Origin: a bacterium
Lineage (GTDB): Bacteria > SZUA-79 > Acidulodesulfobacterales > Acidulodesulfobacteraceae
DNA: 5,516 nt
NCBI GenBank assembly: GCA_021791295.1
Contig: JAJYWW010000149.1
Span: 1 to 5,516, forward strand
Direction: 5' to 3'
Under the pieces are notes generated by a model, which was given only the letters and a program-made list of their open reading frames with translations, was not told the DNA's origin and searched no databases. The position numbers and the translations under genes are program-made. Of the stretch, positions 1-5,516 are shown piece after piece. The first letter of the stretch is position 1; each line of letters opens with the position of its first letter.

Positions 1-1
1 T

Positions 2-949
<948 letters not shown>

Positions 950-967
950 AACATAAATTTTGACATC

Positions 968-989
968 GGGGCAGACTTATATCTGCCCC
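968..989 (+). other. Intercistronic hairpin between ilvC and psd
   Basis: A perfect 8-bp inverted repeat, GGGGCAGA (968-975) and TCTGCCCC (982-989), encloses a 6-nt loop. Five of the first six pairs counted from the base are G:C, so the stem should be stable in RNA. It lies 18 bases after the ilvC stop and 12 bases before the psd ATG. No U-run follows on either strand: AGCATTAAAAAAATG comes next on the plus strand. A classical intrinsic terminator is therefore unlikely. A role in mRNA processing, 3'-end protection of ilvC, or control of psd translation is inference. Confidence 0.6.
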
Positions 990-1001
990 AGCATTAAAAA
1001 A

Positions 1002-1700
1002 ATGAAATATATAGCGAAAGAAGGCATTCAGTTTATAGCAGTTGCATTGTTCTGTTCGCTAATTTTTTTAATTCTGGGCTTTTATGCAAAACATATGATT
1101 TTGAAATATATTTTTCTCTCTCTGTTTGCGCTTTCAGCCCTTTTCTTTTTTTTCTGCATATATTTTTTCAGGGACCCTGAGCGCAAGCCGGATTCTGTTT
1201 TAAAAGAAGCCGAAATAGTTTCTCCCGCCGACGGTAAAATAATATTTTTACAGAGGATTTTGGACGAAAGGTTTTTAAATGAAGAAGTTTTTAAAATTAG
1301 CATTTTTATGTCTCTTTTTAACGTGCACGTCAACAGGATTCCGTTCGGCGGAATAGTGGAAAAAATAGTTTACAATAAAGGCAAATTTTTTTCCGCAAAT
1401 TTAGATAAGGCATCTTCCGAAAACGAGTTTAATGCGATAATTTTAAATGCGGGCGGAGTTTTAAAAGAAAAAAATGAAAAAATAGCATTTGTTCAGATAG
1501 CCGGACTTATAGCAAGACGCATAGTATGCAAAATTAAGGAAGGAGATACCGTAAAGTCCGGAGAAAGATTCGGCTTAATTAAATTCGGCTCCAGATTGGA
1601 TATATATCTGCCTGTAAGTTTTACTCCTTACGTCGAAATTGGCGGTAAAGTTTTTTCAGGCAAAACAGTACTTGGAAAAATAAATGATAGCGTCGAATAA
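1002..1700 (+). CDS. psd: Phosphatidylserine decarboxylase proenzyme (short, PSD-A-like type)
   Basis: Psd decarboxylates phosphatidylserine to phosphatidylethanolamine at the inner membrane. The proenzyme cleaves itself to create a pyruvoyl cofactor. The 232-residue protein has two hydrophobic segments at about residues 11-27 and 33-55, then FFRDPER (55-61), SPADGK (74-79, with conserved Asp77), FNVHVNR (106-112, with His109) and a C-terminal FGS. The expected cleavage lies between Gly196 and Ser197 (bases 1587-1592), giving a large beta chain and a short alpha chain of about 36 residues. The length fits the short bacterial/archaeal-like subfamily and is below the roughly 320 residues of the E. 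coli enzyme. I chose ATG 1002 because MKYIAKEG followed by a hydrophobic stretch resembles family N-termini; a TTG at 960 would add 14 residues encoded by the hairpin region. No Shine-Dalgarno site is visible before either start. The adjoining pssA supplies its substrate. Confidence 0.94.
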   Translation: MKYIAKEGIQFIAVALFCSLIFLILGFYAKHMILKYIFLSLFALSALFFFFCIYFFRDPERKPDSVLKEAEIVSPADGKIIFLQRILDERFLNEEVFKISIFMSLFNVHVNRIPFGGIVEKIVYNKGKFFSANLDKASSENEFNAIILNAGGVLKEKNEKIAFVQIAGLIARRIVCKIKEGDTVKSGERFGLIKFGSRLDIYLPVSFTPYVEIGGKVFSGKTVLGKINDSVE

Positions 1701-2490
1701 ACAAAAAAAGAATTATTCTCCTATAAAAACCGCCTTACATAACAACGAGTTATACAAAAACAGCATGACTAAAGGCGTTTTTCTCCTTCCTAATCTTATA
1801 ACCAGCCTTTCGCTTTTATCGGGGTTTTACTCGATAATTAATTCAATAGAAGGCAGATACTGGATAGCCGGCTGGCTTATAATAGCATCTATATTTTTCG
1901 ACGGAATAGACGGCAAGGTTGCAAGGCTGACTAATACAAGCTCTAAATTCGGAATAGAATATGATTCGCTGTCCGATTTAATCGCTTTTGGAGCGGCGCC
2001 GTCCGTTCTGCTGTTCAAATGGTTTTTTATGGATATGGGAAGAATAGGCTGGGCGGTTGTGTTCGTATATCTTCTCGGGGCGACGTTAAGGCTGGCAAGA
2101 TTTAACGTTCAGGTAAACTCGGTCGAATATAAAAAGTTTACCGGACTTCCGTCTCCGGCGGCTGCAGGAACTATAGTTTCTACGCTTTTTTTTATTACGA
2201 AATTTTCAATACGCACATTGCTTATAACTAAAATTATGCTTATTTTGACGGCGGTAGTCGGACTTTTGATGATAAGCAACATCGGATACTTTGCCATGAA
2301 AGATTTTTCGGTTTTTAAACGCAGAGCTTTCGAGTTTCTGATATTGATATTATTTATTTTGATAATTATTATAATAAAACCGGTAGAATCTATTTTTACT
2401 ATTTTCATACTATATTCATTCATTTCTCCGCTATTGTATTTTTATTTCGTTAATGTTAAGATAAAAAAAAATAATAAAGAAATTAAATAG
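1684..2490 (+). CDS. pssA: CDP-diacylglycerol--serine O-phosphatidyltransferase
   Basis: PssA transfers a phosphatidyl group from CDP-diacylglycerol to L-serine, producing the phosphatidylserine that Psd decarboxylates. It is an integral inner-membrane protein of the CDP-alcohol phosphotransferase family. The full signature DxxDGxxARx8GxxxDxxxD is present with Asp73, Asp76, Gly77, Ala80, Arg81, Gly90, Asp94 and Asp98 (bases 1900-1977); the four Asp bind metal and CDP in this family. Several hydrophobic segments follow (about residues 122-137, 160-173, 178-200, 216-232 and 236-256), and the C-terminus is Lys-rich. Assignment to serine rather than glycerol phosphate or inositol rests on the adjacent psd and on the GVFLLPNLIT N-terminus, typical of PssA. 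ATG 1684 overlaps the psd end by 17 bp and has a weak TTGGAAA site upstream. ATG 1765 (residue 28, MTKGVFLLPN) is a serious alternative that would remove a polar 27-residue extension. Confidence 0.92.
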   Translation: MIASNKQKKNYSPIKTALHNNELYKNSMTKGVFLLPNLITSLSLLSGFYSIINSIEGRYWIAGWLIIASIFFDGIDGKVARLTNTSSKFGIEYDSLSDLIAFGAAPSVLLFKWFFMDMGRIGWAVVFVYLLGATLRLARFNVQVNSVEYKKFTGLPSPAAAGTIVSTLFFITKFSIRTLLITKIMLILTAVVGLLMISNIGYFAMKDFSVFKRRAFEFLILILFILIIIIIKPVESIFTIFILYSFISPLLYFYFVNVKIKKNNKEIK

Positions 2491-2497
2491 GTTTTAG

Positions 2498-2505
2498 CAG
2501 GAGGT
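2498..2505 (+). promoter_or_regulatory. Strong ribosome binding site of leuA
   Basis: CAGGAGGT closely matches the anti-Shine-Dalgarno complement and lies 6 bases before ATG 2512. It is the best ribosome site in the window and fixes the leuA start. It sits wholly within the 21-bp gap after pssA, which suggests leuA is translated independently and more efficiently than the two lipid genes before it. Confidence 0.85.
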
Positions 2506-2511
2506 TTTTTA

Positions 2512-4071
2512 ATGGGCGGCGACGCTTTTAAAAAGATAAAAATATTCGATACGACTCTTAGGGACGGCGAGCAGTCTCCCGGCGCCAGCATGAATATAGA
2601 CGAAAAGCTAAACTTGGCGAGGCAGTTGTCGAGACTCGGCGTGGATGTTATAGAGGCCGGTTTTCCTATTGCGTCGGAAGGCGATTTTGAAGCCGTCAGC
2701 GCTATAGCTCAAGAGATAAAAGGTATTGAAATAGCCGGTCTTGCAAGAGCAAACGAAAAAGATATATACAGGGCGTATTCAGCGGTAAAACATGCCGAAA
2801 AACCGGTTATACACACATTTATAGCTACATCGGACGTGCATCTTAAATATAAGCTTAAAATGACGCGCGAAGAATTATACGAGCGCGCAGTCAATATGGT
2901 AAAATATGCAAAATCGTTCATAGAAAATGTAGAATTTTCCGCCGAAGACGCTTCCAGATCCGATTTAGATTTTTTATGCAAAGTAATTAAAGGAGTTATA
3001 AACGCAGGCGCGACCACCGTCAATATTCCTGATACGGTTGGATATGCGACGCCGTTTGAATTTTTTAATTTTATAAAAAATATCAGGGAAAGAGTCGAGG
3101 GAATAGAAAATATCGTTTTAAGCGTCCATGTTCACAACGATTTAGGCCTGGGCACGGCTAATTCTTTGTCGGCGATACTTGCAGGGGCAAATCAGGTCGA
3201 ATGTACTATAAACGGTATCGGCGAGAGGGCAGGCAATGCCGCGCTCGAAGAAATAGTTATGGCTTTAGAAGTAAGAAAAGATATATATAATGCCGTAACA
3301 TCAATAAATACATCGGAGTTGTTTAGAACTTCGCAACTTTTAACTCATATAACCGGTATATCCGTCCAGCCGAATAAGGCTATCGTCGGCAAAAATGCTT
3401 TTTCGCACGAAGCGGGAATTCATCAGGACGGCGTATTAAAAGAAAAAACCACGTATGAAATTATGACTCCCGAGAGCGTCGGAAGACAGCCGGATGAATT
3501 AGTATTAGGCAAGCATTCAGGTAAACATGCGTTTAAAGAAAAACTTAATTCCCTCGGTTATTTGTTAAACGACGAAGAGATAGAAAAAGCTTTTATAAAA
3601 TTCAAAAACCTTGCGGATAAAAAGAAAGATATTTACGACGAGGATATAGATTCCCTTGTTTCTAAATCAAATCATTTAGAAAAGTACGAATTGAAATACG
3701 TAAACGTCGTCTGCGGAGATACTGTTTCGCCTCTTGCAATGGTAAAACTTAAAGTTGACGGAGAGTTAAAACACGATTCTTCCTGTGGAAACGGTCCAGT
3801 AGATGCGGCGGTTAACGCCATAGAAAAAATCGTCAATTCTAAGGCTAAGGTTATCGGCTACGAAGTTAAATCTATCAGGGGAACGACGGAAGCACAGGGA
3901 AACGTTTCAATTACTATTGAGCATAACGATGCGAGTATTACCGGAAGGAGCGCTCATACCGATATAGTTACCGCAAGCGCCAAGGCTTACGTTAACGCTT
4001 TAAATAAGTTGTACGTTCATAATAAAAACGCCGCAAATAAAACAATCTGCGAAATTGAAATTAATGCTTAA
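2512..4071 (+). CDS. leuA: 2-isopropylmalate synthase
   Basis: LeuA condenses acetyl-CoA with 2-oxoisovalerate to give 2-isopropylmalate, the committed step of leucine synthesis. The 519-residue length is typical of full bacterial LeuA. The catalytic TIM barrel (about residues 8-275) carries FDTTLRDGEQSPGASMN, with Arg17 and metal ligand Asp18, then VEFSAEDASRSD (140-151), the metal-binding HVH (His206, His208), and GERAGNAALEE with Asn242. GIHQDGVLK (302-310) and LGKHSGKHA (332-340) in the linker are LeuA hallmarks. The C-terminal part (about 390-519) is the LeuA dimerisation/regulatory domain, where leucine binds in characterised homologues, so feedback inhibition is likely. Citramalate synthase and homocitrate synthase are related alternatives, but the overall motif pattern and the adjoining leuC and leuD favour LeuA. 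The start is set by the strong ribosome site at 2498-2505. Confidence 0.97.
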   Translation: MGGDAFKKIKIFDTTLRDGEQSPGASMNIDEKLNLARQLSRLGVDVIEAGFPIASEGDFEAVSAIAQEIKGIEIAGLARANEKDIYRAYSAVKHAEKPVIHTFIATSDVHLKYKLKMTREELYERAVNMVKYAKSFIENVEFSAEDASRSDLDFLCKVIKGVINAGATTVNIPDTVGYATPFEFFNFIKNIRERVEGIENIVLSVHVHNDLGLGTANSLSAILAGANQVECTINGIGERAGNAALEEIVMALEVRKDIYNAVTSINTSELFRTSQLLTHITGISVQPNKAIVGKNAFSHEAGIHQDGVLKEKTTYEIMTPESVGRQPDELVLGKHSGKHAFKEKLNSLGYLLNDEEIEKAFIKFKNLADKKKDIYDEDIDSLVSKSNHLEKYELKYVNVVCGDTVSPLAMVKLKVDGELKHDSSCGNGPVDAAVNAIEKIVNSKAKVIGYEVKSIRGTTEAQGNVSITIEHNDASITGRSAHTDIVTASAKAYVNALNKLYVHNKNAANKTICEIEINA

Positions 4072-4074
4072 TCA

Positions 4075-4118
4075 ATTTGAGACAGTGCCGGAATTAAATT
4101 TTGGCACTGTATTTAAAT
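4075..4118 (+). other. Intercistronic hairpin between leuA and leuC
   Basis: ACAGTGCC (4082-4089) pairs perfectly with GGCACTGT (4103-4110). In RNA the helix can extend inward through GGAAU/AUUUU, including two G-U pairs, to 13 bp closed by a 3-nt UAA loop. An optional weak outer AUUU/AAAU helix (4075-4078 with 4115-4118), separated by an internal loop, would end directly beside the leuC ribosome site. The tail UAUUUAAAUAA is not a good U-run, so the element is at best a weak terminator. It may act as a processing, stability or attenuation element; this is inference. It fills most of the 59-bp gap. Confidence 0.65.
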
Positions 4119-4124
4119 AAGGAG
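4119..4124 (+). promoter_or_regulatory. Ribosome binding site of leuC
   Basis: AAGGAG lies 6 bases before ATG 4131 and decides the leuC start. An in-frame TTG at 4101 would add ten residues, but it lies inside the hairpin and has no ribosome site. Confidence 0.85.
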
Positions 4125-4130
4125 AACAAA

Positions 4131-5408
4131 ATGGCAAAACCATTAACCATTACCGAAAAAATTATTTTAAATCATACCGATTTGCAGGAAATATCTTCGG
4201 GAGACATAGTAAACGCAAGAGTGGATTTAGCCTTAGGAAACGATATAACCGCGCCCATAGCCATAAAAGAGTTTTCCGCAATAGGCGTAGATACTGTATT
4301 CGACAGGAAAAAAATAGCGCTTGTTCCGGACCACTTCGTTCCCAACAAAGACATATTGAGCGCAAAACAGGCGAAAATGATGAGGGAATTTGCAAAAAAA
4401 TTCGATATAGAAAATTATTTCGAGTGCGGAGAAGCAGGCGTTGAGCATGCGCTTCTTCCCGAAAAGGGCATAGTCCTTCCCGGAGACTTAGTGATAGGAG
4501 CCGATTCTCATACCTGCACCTACGGAGCGCTTGGAGCGTTTGCTACCGGAGTCGGTTCTACAGATTTAGCCTATGCAATGGCATTCGGCGAATTATGGCT
4601 TAAAGTTCCTGAATCGATAAAAGTTATTTTTGAGGGCAAACCGAAGAAATGGGTATCCGGCAAAGATTTAGTTCTTTATCTAATAGGTCAGATAGGAGTA
4701 GAAGGCGCAAACTATATGGCGCTTGAGTTTACCGGCAGCACGTTTAAGCACCTAGGTATGGCGGATAGGCTTACAATATCCAATATGGCTATCGAAGCCG
4801 GAGCAAAAAGCGGAATATTCGAGCCGGACGAAATTACCGAAAATTACGTCAAGAACAGGGCGAAAAGAGACTATATATTTTATAAGAGCGACGAAGGCGC
4901 GGAATATGCGAAAGTATTAAATTATAATACCGAAACTATCAACCCCCAGGTTGCTTTTCCGCATCTTCCGGAAAACAGCATAGATATTAACGAAGCGTCC
5001 GCAAAAAACATAAAAATAGACCAATCGGTTATAGGTTCCTGCACAAACGGCAGAATAGAAGATTTAAGAATTGCGGCGGATATATTAAAAGGTAAAAAGA
5101 TAGCCAAGTACACGAGGCTTATAGTAATTCCGGCGACTCCCGATATTTACAGAATGGCGGAAAAAGAAGGGCTTATAGATATATTTATGGATGCAGGTGG
5201 AGTCGTGAGTGCGCCTACTTGCGGACCTTGTCTAGGCGGATATATGGGAATACTCGCGGACGGCGAAAGGGCGATATCTTCGACGAACAGGAATTTTAAA
5301 GGAAGAATGGGCGACGTTACGAGCGAGGTATATCTTGCAAATCCCGCGGTTTGCGCTGCGTCCGCAATACTCGGCAAGATTGCGGGTCCAGAAGAAGTAG
5401 TATCTTAA
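4131..5408 (+). CDS. leuC: 3-isopropylmalate dehydratase, large subunit
   Basis: LeuC is the [4Fe-4S] subunit of isopropylmalate isomerase. With LeuD it dehydrates and rehydrates 2-isopropylmalate to 3-isopropylmalate in the cytoplasm. The 425-residue protein has the three cluster ligands of the aconitase family: Cys304 in VIGSCTNGR, and Cys364 and Cys367 in [10 protein letters not shown] (codons at 5040, 5220 and 5229). Other family landmarks are PDHFVP (66-71), [23 protein letters not shown] (about 123-145) and NRNFKGRMG near residue 390. Its length matches the shorter LeuC subfamily found in archaea and many anaerobic bacteria, as opposed to the roughly 466-residue enterobacterial form. 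That subfamily also contains homoaconitase-type enzymes, so the leucine assignment leans on the neighbouring leuA and ilvC. Start at ATG 4131 is supported by AAGGAG. An exposed Fe-S cluster would make the enzyme oxygen-sensitive, as for homologues. Confidence 0.96.
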   Translation: MAKPLTITEKIILNHTDLQEISSGDIVNARVDLALGNDITAPIAIKEFSAIGVDTVFDRKKIALVPDHFVPNKDILSAKQAKMMREFAKKFDIENYFECGEAGVEHALLPEKGIVLPGDLVIGADSHTCTYGALGAFATGVGSTDLAYAMAFGELWLKVPESIKVIFEGKPKKWVSGKDLVLYLIGQIGVEGANYMALEFTGSTFKHLGMADRLTISNMAIEAGAKSGIFEPDEITENYVKNRAKRDYIFYKSDEGAEYAKVLNYNTETINPQVAFPHLPENSIDINEASAKNIKIDQSVIGSCTNGRIEDLRIAADILKGKKIAKYTRLIVIPATPDIYRMAEKEGLIDIFMDAGGVVSAPTCGPCLGGYMGILADGERAISSTNRNFKGRMGDVTSEVYLANPAVCAASAILGKIAGPEEVVS

Positions 5409-5430
5409 TTTAAAGGTTTTTAATATTTAT

Positions 5431-5437
5431 AAAGGAG
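5431..5437 (+). promoter_or_regulatory. Ribosome binding site of leuD
   Basis: AAAGGAG lies 8 bases before ATG 5446 and supports that start. The 37-bp leuC-leuD gap shows no hairpin of note, so the two subunits of the isomerase are probably co-transcribed without interruption. Confidence 0.8.
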
Positions 5438-5445
5438 CATTATTT

Positions 5446-5516
5446 ATGATATTCAAAGGAAAAGTATTTAAATTCGGCGACAATATAGATACCGATGCTA
5501 TAATACCCGCAAGATA
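5446..5516 (+). CDS. leuD: 3-isopropylmalate dehydratase, small subunit, 3' end cut off by the window
   Basis: Only the first 23 codons plus two bases are present. They read MIFKGKVFKFGDNIDTDAII then PAR, and the last two bases (TA) begin what would be Tyr. This is the conserved N-terminus of the short (about 160-residue) LeuD type that pairs with the shorter LeuC. LeuD forms the swivelling domain that completes the isomerase active site. In studied archaeal homologues the residues right after PAR (a YLxx loop) help set the choice between isopropylmalate and homoaconitate substrates; the window stops exactly there, so specificity cannot be read. The position directly after leuC and the good ribosome site support the assignment. 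Confidence 0.93.
   Translation, partial: MIFKGKVFKFGDNIDTDAIIPAR

Noticed and set aside
960..982. A perfect TTGACA (960-965) followed by TTATAT (977-982), resembling an internal promoter before psd.
   Set aside because: The spacing is only 11 bases, well short of 16-18, and the TATAT lies in the loop and arm of the hairpin. No -10-like hexamer is found at normal distance.
968..989. Intrinsic terminator after ilvC.
   Set aside because: The stem is good, but no U-run follows on either strand, so termination by this mechanism is unlikely.
960..1001. TTG 960 as the psd start, adding 14 residues.
   Set aside because: The added residues are encoded by the hairpin region, have no ribosome site before them, and do not resemble Psd N-termini; ATG 1002 fits better.
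2109..2423. Minus-strand open frames of 60-110 codons opposite ilvC, psd, pssA, leuA and leuC.
   Set aside because: All lie fully inside well-identified plus-strand genes, have no recognisable motifs, and are expected antisense shadows of AT-rich coding sequence.
4101..4130. TTG 4101 as the leuC start.
   Set aside because: It lies within the hairpin, lacks a ribosome site and precedes a well-placed AAGGAG and ATG at 4131.
5409..5445. Possible short pairing of AAA/TTT runs in the leuC-leuD gap.
   Set aside because: Only a few A:T pairs are possible; this is expected by chance in AT-rich spacer DNA.

Overview
This window is a single plus-strand stretch of tightly packed housekeeping genes: ilvC (3' part), psd, pssA, leuA, leuC and leuD (5' end). 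Every complete gene has an intact reading frame and its expected active-site residues. I see no RNA genes, mobile elements, CRISPR arrays or phage genes, and no non-coding stretch longer than about 60 bases.

Organism: The DNA is AT-rich, with heavy use of ATA (Ile), AGA/AGG (Arg) and A/T-ending codons, and most starts carry good Shine-Dalgarno sites, so it is bacterial. The order ilvC-psd-pssA-leuA-leuC-leuD resembles, from memory, the branched-chain amino acid/phospholipid clusters of former Deltaproteobacteria such as Desulfovibrio relatives. The LeuC is the shorter type (about 425 residues) rather than the roughly 466-residue enterobacterial form, which fits such a lineage. An AT-rich uncultured delta-like clade (for example Acidulodesulfobacterales/Sva0485) is a guess, not something the sequence proves.

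Layout: Bases 2-949 encode ketol-acid reductoisomerase from residue 24 onward. A 52-bp gap holding a perfect 8-bp GC-rich hairpin leads to psd (1002-1700). The psd gene overlaps pssA (1684-2490) by 17 bp if the upstream pssA start is used. A 21-bp gap with a strong ribosome site leads to leuA (2512-4071). A 59-bp gap holding a second, stronger hairpin leads to leuC (4131-5408), and a 37-bp gap leads to leuD, which runs off the end at 5516.

How the genes work together: IlvC makes 2,3-dihydroxy-isovalerate on the way to 2-oxoisovalerate. LeuA condenses that oxo acid with acetyl-CoA, and LeuCD isomerises the resulting 2-isopropylmalate. LeuB, not in the window, would be expected downstream. Between the two amino acid blocks sit PssA, which makes phosphatidylserine from CDP-diacylglycerol and serine, and Psd, which decarboxylates it to phosphatidylethanolamine. 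One polycistronic transcript is likely but not proven.

This is an ordinary core-metabolism region. I did not find a previously undescribed system. The points most worth a second look are the two intercistronic hairpins just upstream of psd and leuC, and an unusual cofactor loop in IlvC.
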